64,000 bases of DNA, from positions 5,166,498 to 5,230,497 of the forward strand of contig NC_135560.1 of NCBI RefSeq assembly GCF_964340395.1, written 5' to 3'. Of this stretch, positions 11,138 to 23,200 are shown one piece after another. The notes beneath the pieces are model-generated. The model ran no database searches. It saw nothing but the letters and a program-made list of their open reading frames with translations, and was not told where the DNA came from. Source of the DNA: Glandiceps talaboti. Lineage: Eukaryota > Hemichordata > Enteropneusta > Spengelidae. Numbering within the stretch: the stretch's first letter is position 1; every line of letters begins with the position of its first letter. A program made the translations under genes and the position numbers.

Positions 11138-12226
11138 TTTGATTTCCTAGGAAACAAAATAAAAAACAAAACAAAATGAGTATCTGTATTACAATCAGTT
11201 TATATTGTGTTCTCTTTATCAAAAGTCATATTTTTGTTAATTTAGATATCAAACTTGAATTTTCATTATGTTATCATTGAAAATAAACCCTGTTGATCAT
11301 CAAATGGTAAATCCTCATACACGATGTACATAACCGAACGTAAAACGCGATGGTAAAAACACACACTACTGGAGTAGTACTATACATATTGATATTACTG
11401 TATACATGTACAGTCAAGATTTATTGCTTAAAAAAACCCAAATTAGTCGGGTTATCTCAAGAAATCTACATTCAATGTCACAGATAGACATCGGAAAATA
11501 TAATCGCTACATTGACACACGAAAAATAACAACTGTCTTCTGTCAAAGGCGAAAAACGTAGTTATATCACAACTTCCGGTTTGGAATTCGCGGGGGCAGC
11601 CATATTGAAAAATACCCGTAAGTGCCCGGATGAGAACGCAACTGAAACTTCGATCGAAGTGTGGTCAGTAATTCATTCAATTAATACATGAGCTGTTCAA
11701 AATTTATCATTTTTCTGGCAAAAATTCAAAAGAAATAATGATAAGGTACATACCAGAGGACGTTTCACTTAGGTTTCGTCGGGTTAGGTATCCGAAAAAT
11801 CGCTCTCAGTTGTTCAACCAGAAATAGGTTACACACTCTGCCCTCTGTTGGTGAAGCGCCACATATCGCGGGAAAGAGCGAGATCTGGGCTTTCAAATGA
11901 GTGGTCGATGTAAGAAATATTCTGATTGGCTCACTTTCAAACATACGTTTTAAAATTGGCCATGTAAATATTAGGTGCCGCCATGTTTCTGATCGACGTT
12001 CGCGACACCATTTCGAGCGTACTTTCTCAGTTTATTCAAAAAGTAAGTAGTTCAAATAAACAAATAAAAAGCATAAGAGAGGATAACTACATTTTCAAAT
12101 TTTAGCCTCGTATTTTTTTCACGATTATATTTCCCTTTATTGAAGTTTTTCAACATTGAAAATGACTTAGTCACTGGTGATTGAGTGTCAATTCTGCGTG
12201 TCCCCGGCGAACTCCCGGCCTCCCTA

Positions 12227-13220
12227 TTTCTTGTAATCTTTCTTCCTTTTTGCTGACATTAACACGAATGCGAGGGGAACTTGTTTTATTGAGTCACCAC
12301 TGCGAACGAAAGCGTGCACTGTAAATAACTGCGAAAATGGCTCCTTCACAAGTTTGAATGTTCCGTCTAAGTACCACGTTTTTGCGTTGGAAAGTAGTTC
12401 AACCATCCTGTCCGATGCGAATATTATGTGTCGCTTCTCCCCCCACTTTAACGTCTGCTCGTAAGAAATCGTCCTTCAAGAAATCAGTGTCGATGTCGAA
12501 TTCCAATGTCGTTGGTTCTTCTGGTCAAAGTTTCTGGCGATGTCTGTTTGCGGCCCTTGCTAGGTTCTCCGGTTTTGATAAAGCTGAGAGCGGTGCGTCT
12601 CTAATAATGTTCGCTTGGATAACTTGATTCACTATTTCGGCTGCGGACGTAAAGATAGTTTGGGCGGCTTGCTTCTTGACTTTCTTACGAACCATTGTTT
12701 CGAATCCAGCGCCGAGTTTTCCTGGGTGTATGTGGGACTGCGAACCTCTTGTATACGTATCACCTTTCTGCAGCACCGTGGCTTTGCACCACATAGCCTT
12801 GTTCCTGACGCTACATGTCCATGTCTTGTTCCCATTGGCTCGATGTTTCTTCACTGTATACGTATATCCGTTGCTGTCAGCCAGCTTGTCTTTCCCTTTG
12901 TTCGACCCGTCTTGTACGACTTCGTATGTTGTTTCAGTCTCTTCACCGTCAAAATGCTGTGGGGCGTCGTCTTCTAGCGATGATTCCTGTAAAGCAGCAG
13001 GAACAGCAAAACTGGCGAGGGTGGGGTCTTGAGATGTGTCTTTTTCTTGGTCGCGTGCTCTTTCATCTTGATTCATTTCTCCATCAGTGGGCTGGTCTCC
13101 GGGCTGGTCTACATCCATGGAATCGGCTGTGGGCGAAACTCGACTGCTTTCCGCTATTGGTATCAGATTAACAAACGATGCCTGGCTCACTTGACTTGAC
13201 TCACCAACAGGTTGTATGTC
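12227..13220 (-). pseudogene. MULE transposase, N-terminal exon with FLYWCH-like finger
   Basis: The exon begins after a TTTCAG acceptor (exon edge 13220). An acidic, low-complexity region comes first. A FLYWCH-like zinc finger follows, with the pattern WTCSVRNKAMWCKA then SHIHPG. Next come a helical segment and the first DDE aspartate (TWYLDGTFK, near 12370). The frame is broken twice. A TGA near 12525 falls after RHRQKL, where an arginine codon (CGA to TGA) would restore the reading. A run of six Gs near 12440 shifts the frame before KRHIIFASDRM. The exon then stops at 12227, where the nested transposon is inserted. Confidence 0.8.
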
Positions 13221-13261
13221 CTGAAATAAGAAGTGACCATTGTTATGGTGACAGAACAACA

Positions 13262-14152
<891 letters not shown>

Positions 14153-14336
14153 AAGAACAGCCACAAGATATGATGTGATATTTATATTAATGTTCAAATA
14201 ACATACCATCGGTTCCTCAATAACATTGGCTGCTGAGTTCGCTCTATATGAAACACGCGTCCATCTTTAGTGAATAGGCAAAGACGTAAAAAAAAACCAT
14301 GACGGTAAAACAAAGAGCAACAAAATATGTTCTTAC

Positions 14337-14478
14337 CTTTAGTACATCTTCTGTGTTGCCAACGTTGGCACACATCGCACTCCAAAGCCTGCTGATGTTT
14401 GGTGACTTCTAAACTGCACTTGATACACGGGAATTCAGGTTCTACGAAACGGCGTTTGTTGATATGTCTGGTATTCAT
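14337..14478 (-). pseudogene. MULE transposase first coding exon, half of a PHD-like zinc finger
   Basis: Starts at ATG (14478) and ends at a donor (AAAG then GTAAGA). The protein shows C-x2-C, x12, C-x2-C, x4, H-x2-C (CIKC then ALECDVCQRWQHRRC), which is the first part of a PHD-type finger. PHD-like fingers occur at the N-terminus of some animal MULE proteins. It belongs to the same damaged transposase as the downstream exons. Confidence 0.6.
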
Positions 14479-15333
14479 GATGATGATGATAGTGATGACG
14501 TTGAAAATTTCGTTTAGGAAGATAAGGTAAAGTTGCTCGCTTGTCGATAATTCGATACAAGTGTACGAAGGTATCGGTTTTGCGTAGATTTTTTATACTT
14601 TGCGATTGGCAATCACATGATGCTTTCGTTTGGTCTCATTGGTTGATGTGTCATCCCTTTTTGGGAAAAAGGGTCTGCTGTCAATCATCACCATTGAGCT
14701 AAGGTGTGAAACTTTTGCTAAATCCTTCAGCAACTCGAAGGGGGTGAGAAATGTCCAACGAGTCTATCGAAACTAAGGTGTCAATACTCTTAATGGCGGC
14801 ATATAAGATGTACCTGACATGTGAATCCAATACATCTAACTAATGATCAAAGCGAACCGAAGATTTCACACTCAAAACAATGAGGTGGTAACGAACTCAA
14901 AAGCTTGTGTGTGGTTATAGACAAGGGACAGCCCACTTTTACAAACTCCGTCCTTAACTCCTTAAACTGATTGACATAAAATTCGAGAGAATCATTGCTA
15001 CTAACATCATGTCAGTTATTTTTTTGTAAAACACATGTACTGCCAGATTTAATATGGCACTATACACTCGCACACAAACACGAAACACCTATATATCGTG
15101 TAATTCTTTTATTTTATGAGTTTGCGCCAATACACTCACACTCAACTTGCCGTCTCAAGTCATAATGTAAGAGTATCCTGTAAGTCATACCAAGATAGAT
15201 TTGCAACCATTGGTTACACATTAGAGACCCATACCTGGGGTTCTTAAATGAATAAACACAGTTAAAAAACAGTAAACGTCATTGCATGTCATTAACTGGA
15301 AAAAGCATTCGGTAAACGAATCCTTATTTATAA

Positions 15334-15607
15334 ATAGTATTGTGTCAACACTTGAGTGTAAGTGTCAATAATTACCGTGAAAGTTGCAATTTAGTTTTCA
15401 CCGACTCGCCAGTGCATACTACTTTCGTTCATCACGATTAACTATATTTGCATGATGTGCTAAATACATTGATCAATCGCAACATTCAAGTATTTGAAGC
15501 GTCGCCACGCGTGACTTCAAACCTTACCGCCCTCTTCATTTGTGTCGCTAATTAGCACTTGTGTTAGCCGATCCATGGGAGCCGCATAAACGTATTTTGG
15601 GCACCTG
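15334..15607. repeat. ~274 bp direct repeat, copy 1 (MULE 5' region)
   Basis: Nearly identical to 16082-16356, from AATAGTATTGTGTCAACAC to TTTTGGGCACCTG. The copies differ at only a handful of positions and are 748 bp apart. The unit contains no coding sequence I recognise; it could be a duplicated promoter region of the MULE. Confidence 0.9.
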
Positions 15608-16081
15608 TTCCGCGAGAAAGTCAAGAAAAAGGGATGTTTTAAAACGTTGTCCAGATACTTTTAAGATCGGGGTAGTTTTTCCTTAGACCCGAATGAAATA
15701 TCAAAAGGAGTTGAGGACGCCCAATTCTAATCCCGCGTACCCATTTCCCCTGACCTAAACACCGTTTCGTAACTTACACCAAACAATCCGTGCTCGCAAA
15801 CAATGTGCAGGCATATATAGCGTCGCTTTACAAGGTTAAACCATCCAGATTTAGGAAATAAAAAAAGTTTTAGTGATTTCCTTGCATATTTGCAAAAATA
15901 AGGTGGTGTCGGTTCTTCATAGATGTAATATAATAATTATAAAAGGTTAACCCTGTTAGGTCTGGCCTATCTCTCTGGAGCCGCCTTATATTTCGGAGAG
16001 AGGGGTACATTTGATTTTTTTTTAACGAGCATAGGTACCTAACCATCCAGAGACTGCCACTACTATGAGTATGAGTTTACC

Positions 16082-16356
16082 AATAGTATTGTGTCAACAC
16101 TTGAGTGTAAGTGTCAATAATTACCGTGAAAGATACAATTTAGTTTTCACCGACTTGCCAGTGCATACTACTTTCGTTCATTACGATTAACTATATTTGC
16201 ATGATGTGCTAAATACATTGATCAATCGCAGCATTCAAGTATTTGAAGCGTCGCCACGCGTGACTTCAAACCTTACCGCCCTCTTCATTTGTGTTGCAAA
16301 TTAGCACTTGTGTTAGCCGATCCATGGGAGCCGTATAAACGTATTTTGGGCACCTG
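16082..16356. repeat. ~275 bp direct repeat, copy 2 (MULE 5' region)
   Basis: Second copy of the repeat at 15334-15607. It ends about 120 bp before the right terminal array. A CA microsatellite (about 16422-16448) lies between it and the terminus. Confidence 0.9.
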
Positions 16357-16478
16357 AGGTGGGTACGCAGTCACATTACTGTATTGTGATGTAAGAAATA
16401 GTAAGAAATAAGGATATAATGTAACACACACACACACACTCACACACAAATAGTTTGGGTTGAGGAAAATGGAAAGAC

Positions 16479-16590
16479 GGGGACGTTTTGACCTGGGGAC
16501 GTTTTGACCCGGGGACGTGGGGACGTTTTGACCCGGGGACGTTTTGACTTATGGAAACCGGGGACGTTTTGACCCGGGGACGTTTTGACT
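16479..16590. repeat. Right subterminal tandem array, seven GGGGACGT units
   Basis: Seven copies of GGGGACGT, mostly as GGGGACGTTTTGACC, in inverted orientation relative to the array at 3971-4068. Together the two arrays mark the ends of the 12.6 kb element. Confidence 0.8.
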
Positions 16591-16596
16591 GGATAC

Positions 16597-16605
16597 CGTA
16601 CTGGG
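16597..16605. repeat. Right 9-bp target-site duplication of the MULE
   Basis: CGTACTGGG, identical to 3948-3956. Confidence 0.8.
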
Positions 16606-16785
16606 TGCATTCAAGAGCAAAACTAGTCTTGCTGCTCGACGTGTGGGCTTTCTTTCGATACTATAAGCAAACGAAGTTCGCAGTGAGGGCTTGCCTGAAC
16701 AGTCTAGCAAATGTCATTTTCAGACCAGACATTCCATTGATATTACGTTAAGCGGTGGGTTGGGCCATGTATGCATATATATATA

Positions 16786-17958
16786 CAGTAAAACGTCAAT
16801 TATCCAAACGCTTACAGGGACATGCATTTAGTTCGGATATGCGGTCAGTTCGGATATGCGATCTGCATCGAGATGGGACGGGGCGGGGTCAAAAGGTCGC
16901 ACTCATACAGAATGAACGTACACGTACGCTGCATATCACACTTACACATGTTACATGCACTCTCAGACAAATGAAACGTACCGTACTACATAGAAACCTT
17001 TTTAATGAATTGTACTTATTTAATACTAAAACTAAACAAAGAGTTGAATATAATAGGAAAACGACATTGTGAATTGAATATGTGTAGAAGAAATCAAAAA
17101 ACGTATTTACAAGAAAGACGACGACGTGGTGTACAGCTGATAACAATGCACTGTTGTCATGGTTGCATCTATAAATAGTGTTCATTGACATGTAAATGTA
17201 ATCAAATTGTATCAATGTGTACAAACGATGTGTCCGCAATTTAGCCACTCAATTAGAAAAAAAATAAAGTTCAGAAAAACGAAGTCAGGGGTTTCTGTTT
17301 CATTGCACGGCTGTCTGCTGCTTTTCTGTGTAAACTAAGGAGCAATAACAACTGGGTAGGTTCACAATCAGGCTGCGACTCTAGCCATAACAAACACGGA
17401 GAAAACATAGCTGCAGCTTCGCCGTGCGATGGTACCGGTTCACACGGGACATCGTTTTCTTTATCTTCAGTTTCACGATCGAGTGAGGATTCCTTCCTAG
17501 ACATCGCAGATTTATAGGTAGGCCGAAGCTGAAAAAATTTTACTTCTTTGAAAATCTTTATTTGAAAAAGAAACGAAACTCTTTTCACTTCTGACCGACA
17601 ATCATCTTTTCCGTATCACAGTCAATGGTCAAAGTAGCAATGCCGCAACTACTTTATTGAGATGTTATTGAAGGTGTGATCGTTCCAACGCACTCGATGT
17701 AGTCGTCTTTTGTTTTACCGTACGTCATTAACATCACGTCATTCAAGTGGTGGACAGTGATTGTTTACAAACAATACACACTGTAGCTCCAAGACAAACT
17801 GCGCTCATTCACATGTCGATCATCATTCATCAAACTTCACATTTTTACTGAAACATTACTTTGACATCAGAAGAATAGGTTTTTTCGGGGGACACGTAGT
17901 CAGTTCGGATGACCGATCAATTCGGATATTCGACGTTCGGATAATCGACGTTTTACTG
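16786..17958 (-). mobile_element. Tigger-like (pogo/Tc1-mariner) deletion derivative, 1.17 kb
   Basis: The left end CAGTAAAACGTC then AATTATCC and the right end GGATAATCGACGTTTTACTG form inverted termini. TA lies on both sides (16784-16785 and 17959-17960). TTCGGATA-type repeats occur near both ends. Only the tail of a transposase remains inside (17271-17588), so the element is non-autonomous. Confidence 0.85.
17271..17588 (-). pseudogene. Tigger/pogo transposase C-terminal remnant
   Basis: The final ~70 residues contain WLESQPDCEPTQLLLLLSLH and end KQKPLTSFF. The acidic stretch followed by a helix and a terminal phenylalanine pair resembles the C-terminus of Tigger/pogo transposases. The catalytic domain is missing, and the stretch lies inside the Tigger-like termini. 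Confidence 0.6.
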
Positions 17959-18253
17959 TACTTTAATATATTCAATCTCTGCATGCAGGTGTTGACAAAC
18001 CACATATAACTAACAGTTAGTTGTCTGTGGACAAACACATTTATGTCATTACTATGTCTTATCGGTTTATGGTAATTGTGTTTGATGAGTGTGTAGACGT
18101 TGCCATTCACACATTTTAGTTAACACATTGGTGGTTATTTTTACAAGCCCCTCCTTAAGATGAATAAGCATGAAAAATTAGCTATTGTCCTCTGTTTGTG
18201 CTTGTCGCTAATACGGTTCTCTGATTGGCAGTTATTTATATCCTGATGACATT

Positions 18254-18336
18254 TGCTAGACCTTGGATGTTCCATCCTCGATAGCGATGTTCGGTCGCGT
18301 GTTGTATTCTATTGGAAGAACATCCAAGGTCTAGCA
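18254..18336. repeat. 83-bp hairpin (miniature foldback)
   Basis: TGCTAGACCTTGGATGTTC at the left has its near-complete complement GAACATCCAAGGTCTAGCA at the right, with a ~40 bp loop. No coding content. Confidence 0.65.
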
Positions 18337-19680
18337 GATAGACTAGAGCAAAACCTGCTATGCCAATGCTTGGCCAGGGTGCACATGAAAAAAAAGAAAA
18401 GATGGCAGACACTCATATGGGAAAATAGTCGCATTTTGTGCAGTTTCAGTATTTATTGATAACATAGGATGATTTTCACAACTAAAATATACCATTACAA
18501 TGTGTTTAGGACAAGGATGTACAAAAATGGCTCAACTAAAATAAAAACAAACGATGGATCTTTGTCACTACCTGACCTGGCATACACCTGGCCTGTACCT
18601 GTATGTTGTACCGACTGATGCAGGTACAGGTGACGTGTGTGTGTGTCAAACATTGAATACATGTATAATAATACACACTGTCAAGTTATCTTCTACTTTT
18701 GGATTTACAGCATCCCATAATCCCATTGGGCTGAGATAGAACATCTCACACAAGTTGATGATATTTTGTAAGGCAGTTTAAAACAAAAATTCCCTAACAA
18801 GTGCAAGGTATATTCTGACAATTGGTATATGAGATTATTTATCTCATGACTTGTTTATTCTGGCAAAAAGATAATTTTACTGGCACATTTATGGAGAGAG
18901 TGGGATCCCATGGATCACGTTCTTGTTGTCCCATACTTTCAGACCACCAGTATGTGAGATTAGAAACAGACATGTTTCACACGAATCACTTGTCTATCTT
19001 CAGTAGCCAATTGGGACCCTTGACCTATTTAGTAATGTTTGAATGTGTGTCAATGGTATCAATGACATAATGGCCAAGTGTGGTGCTATAGCAGGAGTGG
19101 CCAAATCAGTACTAGTTCAGGTAACCTATTTAGCCATGGATATGAGTTTATAAGCCATGTCAACATCTGAAATTAATCTGGTATGTCAGGAGTGGAAAGC
19201 ATGTTATGAATGTGCTAAAACGATTTGACAGTAGTAGTGGTTTGTGTATGATGTATGTATGACCATGGTGGCCATTATGTAGTTTAGTAGTGCTATCATT
19301 CTCTTTACAGAGATGATTTGATACCAAGTTGGCAGCCAGACTAGTTGTGATGCTACCGACCTCCATGGTATGACCTACATACTATTTACCAAGGAGTGTC
19401 AATATGACTTGATAATTTCAGCTGTGTCAATAACATGATATGATGATGGGTAGTGTGTGTTCAGTCATAGACATGGTTCATTTTAAACAATGACGGCAGG
19501 ATTGTCTGCTACAGCCCTGGACAGGCTAGTGTGTGTGAGAGCTATTGTGTACCAAATCAGACTAATCAGCTGTAAAACTTGACTTGATGTTTTCAAAACA
19601 ACAGGACTTACTCCCTATTAAGAGTTGTTTCAGACATAACGTGGTTCACAGTTACAGTGAATAGTTAGTCTTATGTAATC
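18337..19680. other. Non-coding, no gene recognised
   Basis: AT-rich sequence with no supportable frame. An upstream non-coding exon of the gene at 24194 could lie here, but I see no signal that identifies it. Confidence 0.4.
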
Positions 19681-19694
19681 ATTGAAAGTACATG
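19681..19694. repeat. Left 14-bp target duplication of the LINE
   Basis: ATTGAAAGTACATG, repeated exactly at 23883-23896. The last three bases provide the ATG of the ORF1 reading frame. Confidence 0.85.
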
Positions 19695-20243
19695 AGAAAA
19701 GAAAAGTTGAGAAGATTGGACGACGTGGAAGAGGAAATCACTAAGTTAACTTCAGAGACAAGACGATTACGTGTACTGAACTCAGAACTTGAAGACAGAT
19801 CAAAACGAAACAATGTTGTGTTTAGGGGAGTTACTGAAGAGGAAGGTGAAACCTGGGAGATGACAGAAAGGAAAATAAAGACTTTGATATCAGAGAACAT
19901 GAATATCCAAGAGGACATCGAGTTTGAAAGAGTTCATAGAACGAAGGGGTCAGGAGGTAATAGACCGATCGTGGCAATGTGTTCCAGGTACAAAGATAAA
20001 GAAAAGATACTGTCGTCGAGCCAAGCCTTGCGTGGAACTAATATTTACGTCGATGGACATTTCTCAGTGCACACAAATCACATGAGAAAGATGCTGTTTG
20101 GTAAGAGAAAGGAGCTGATAAGTAGAGGTATACGCGCATTTGTGAATTATAATAAACTAGTTAGCTACGAAGAAGGCAACAGACGGGTGTATATCTTCAA
20201 CGAAGAATCGGGTTGTGTAGAAAGACAGGAACATCGAAGCTAG
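19692..20243 (+). CDS. LINE ORF1, 5'-truncated (L1 ORF1p-like RNA-binding protein)
   Basis: A 183-residue frame. It begins in the tail of a coiled coil (DDVEEEITKLTSETRRL). An RRM-like region follows, opening LEDRSKRNNVVFRGV, then a C-terminal domain with NRPIVAMCSRYKDKEKIL. This matches the layout of L1 ORF1p (Transposase_22). The ATG lies within the target duplication, so the natural N-terminus was lost by 5' truncation and this start is fortuitous. ORF1 ends at TAG (20241-20243). ORF2 lies in the same frame after 18 open codons. Confidence 0.8.
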   Translation: MRKEKLRRLDDVEEEITKLTSETRRLRVLNSELEDRSKRNNVVFRGVTEEEGETWEMTERKIKTLISENMNIQEDIEFERVHRTKGSGGNRPIVAMCSRYKDKEKILSSSQALRGTNIYVDGHFSVHTNHMRKMLFGKRKELISRGIRAFVNYNKLVSYEEGNRRVYIFNEESGCVERQEHRS

Positions 20244-23200
20244 GGGGGCGGCCAAGGCCGAAATAGTGAACTTGGGAAGACAAAGGAATTGCGTTTTATG
20301 TCTTGGAATGTTCACGGGTTGTATCATAAATTATTAGATAAGTCATTTCTTGATTTTGTTACAGGTTTTGATATCGTTTGTATACAAGAAACATGGTTTC
20401 ACAAAGATTTAGTATTAAATAGAAATATTCCTGGGTTTACCGAATATCATATATTCAGGGAAAAGAAAGCTAGAAAAGGTCGGGCTGGTGGAGGGGTAAG
20501 CGTTTTCATAAATAATGTATTTTCCAAAGGGATCACTCGTTTATCTACTACTTTACCAGATGCCATTTTCTTCATACTAGACGCTGCTACATTTGGTATG
20601 TCCAAAAATATTATCCTGGGGTGCATTTACGTGCCCCCTGAAGGGTCATCCCGCTATACCTCTGAAACAAATGGTATTGAGTTGTTGGATAATCAAATTG
20701 TTGAGCTTAAAGTCAAGCACCCAGATTGTCATTGGCTACTTTTGGGTGATTTCAATGCTAGGACTGCACAAGACTACGATTATATCATTGATGATTCTAC
20801 TAAATACACCCCGCTTGAAGCAGATAGCTATGATGAAGATACATTTGATAAGACCCGCACTTCTAAAGATCCTGTAATGAATGGTTTTGGTAGAAGGTTA
20901 CTAGAGCTGTGTCGTGATCATTCTGTACATTTAATAAATGGAAGATGTGGTTCTGATGTCGCAGGTGAAGTCACTTGTATTGCGAATAATGGGAATAGTG
21001 TTGTAGATTATATTATTGCTTCCACTGATTTATTCAATGTAATTCGAGATTTTTGGGTTGATGATAATAGTACTTCAGACCATTTCCCTTTGTGTTGTAC
21101 TCTTTCCACCAATTTGTCGCTAAGAAATGAGATACCAGTAACAGATTCGGTTTTGTGCAGTGATTATACATTTTTTAAATGGGACAAAGACAAGATTGAC
21201 ACATTCAAAACAAAGATTGTTTCACAAGAGGGACTAAACATGACTAGGAAAGTTTTAGAATCCGATAGACGAGATATAGGAGAATGTATGAATAGACTTT
21301 ATGATTTATTGTTTTGGGCTGCTGAAGATTATAAACAAGAGAGCAAACGCACAACTGGGAACAAGAAAAGGAAACCGCGACAAGAAGCATGGTTCAGCAA
21401 AGAATGTCAAACTGCAAAAAAGAACATGTACAAGGCACTTCGTCAGTTCAGAAACGTGAACACTATAGACAGTTTGAAAGTATACAAAGATCTCAAGAGA
21501 ATTTTCAAGTCGGTATGCCGGGTCAACAAAGCTAATTTTAATAAACAGGTGCGTAACACTCTTGGTGCTGAAAACAATAGCAGCAGCATCTGGAAGCAAG
21601 TCAAACGTTTTACAGGTAGCAGGACACGTACTTTTGAGATTTCACCAACTAAATGGTTTCAGCATTTCAATTCACTCCATAATCCTGATTGGCAGAAAAG
21701 TAGCTTTGACACAACAGTGGAACATTTTCTAGAAAGTATCGACTACGGTGATTTTGCTCAAAATAATGATTTAGATGAAATTCTTAATGGAGAAATTACT
21801 GTCACTGAGATTCATAAAGCACTCGATAAACTCAAATCCGGTAAATCACCGGGACCAGATGGCATTCCAAATGAGTTTTATAGGTCAGCCAAAGGCACTC
21901 TTATGCCGCTTTTTCACTTCATTTTCAATACTATCTTTGACTTTGGAGTTTTTCCCAACGACTGGTGTAAAGGGATTATTGTCCCGTTGCATAAGAAAGG
22001 CAGTCAGTTAGACCCTAATAATTATAGAGGTATAACCCTACTAAACTCTCTAGGAAAGATTTTCACTTCAATTTTAAATCAACGCTTGGTAAAATGGGCT
22101 GACACAATCGGTTGTATATCCGATTGTCAGGCTGGGTTCAGAAGTGGTTTCAGTACAGTCGACAATATCTTTACCCTACATATTATGATCCAGAAATATC
22201 TCTGTAATTCTAAAGGTCGTTTTTACTGTGCATTCATTGATTTTAGCAAAGCCTTTGATTCCGTGGATCACAACTTATTACTGTACAGACTTTGTTGTGA
22301 GGGAGTGGAGGGTAAGATGTTGTGTATTTTAAAATCAATGTATAGTGAGCTGAAGTCATGTGTAAGGGCAGGACAAGGCATCACTGATTATTTTCAGTGC
22401 TCTGTCGGAGTACGACAGGGTTGCATGCTAAGTCCTTTCCTTTTTTCTCTTTTCATTAATGAATTAAGCAGTATGTTGGAAAATTCGGGACATTGTGGTA
22501 TACAGATTACTCAAGAACTGCACGATTTGTTTTCACTTTTGTATGCCGATGACGTTACCTTGTTCAGTGATTCTCCAGTTGGTCTTCAAAGATTACTTTC
22601 AGTGTTGGAGTCATTTACCACTAAGTGGAAACTCTCAGTAAATAGGAGCAAATCGCAAATCATTGTATTTAGACGGGGTGGGGTTTTGAAAAAAATTGAA
22701 AGGTGGTTTTTTAACGGGGAGTGTATGAAAACGGTCAGTTACTACAAATACCTAGGGCTAATGCTTTCTAGTAGAAATACGTGGAGTAAAGCTACGTCAA
22801 TATTAGCAGATCAAGCCCGAAAGGCAATGGGTAGCATTTTTCGTATGGTCAAACACACTGGAAATTTGCCATTCAAAGAGTATTTTAAAATTTTTGACGC
22901 TATGGTTCTTCCTATAACCACCTATGGGTCAGAAATTTGGGGCTATGCGCAGTACCAGGTTCTTGAACGTATCCAATTGAAGTACTGTAAGCGTTTTCTT
23001 GGAGTCAAATCCTCAACACCGGACGCCTGTGTGCTAGGTGATTGTGGCAGATATCCCATTTTCCTTTTCACTCTTAAAAGAGTAATCTCGTACTGGTTGA
23101 AACTCTTGGAAATGCCACAAAGCAAAGTTGCAAAACACAGTTATAATCTTGCGATGCGACTTGACGCCAATGGAAAGCAGTCCTGGGCAACGCATGTCAA

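Larger units (their letters stand above)
6284..12226 (-). mobile_element. 5.9 kb nested DNA transposon of an uncertain family
   Basis: This block splits the MULE transposase exon. The ends carry a 10-bp inverted repeat, TAGGGAGGCC at 6289-6298 and GGCCTCCCTA at 12217-12226. TTTCTT flanks both sides (6278-6283 and 12227-12232). The left repeat is preceded by five extra bases (CAAAG). So either the target duplication is an exact 6 bp with five asymmetric terminal bases, or it is 11 bp with three mismatches. Two long minus-strand frames fill the middle, with ~1.1 kb non-coding flanks on each side. GCCATATTG and GCCGCCATG motifs in the flanks resemble YY1 sites. The transposase does not match a superfamily I can name. 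Confidence 0.75.
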
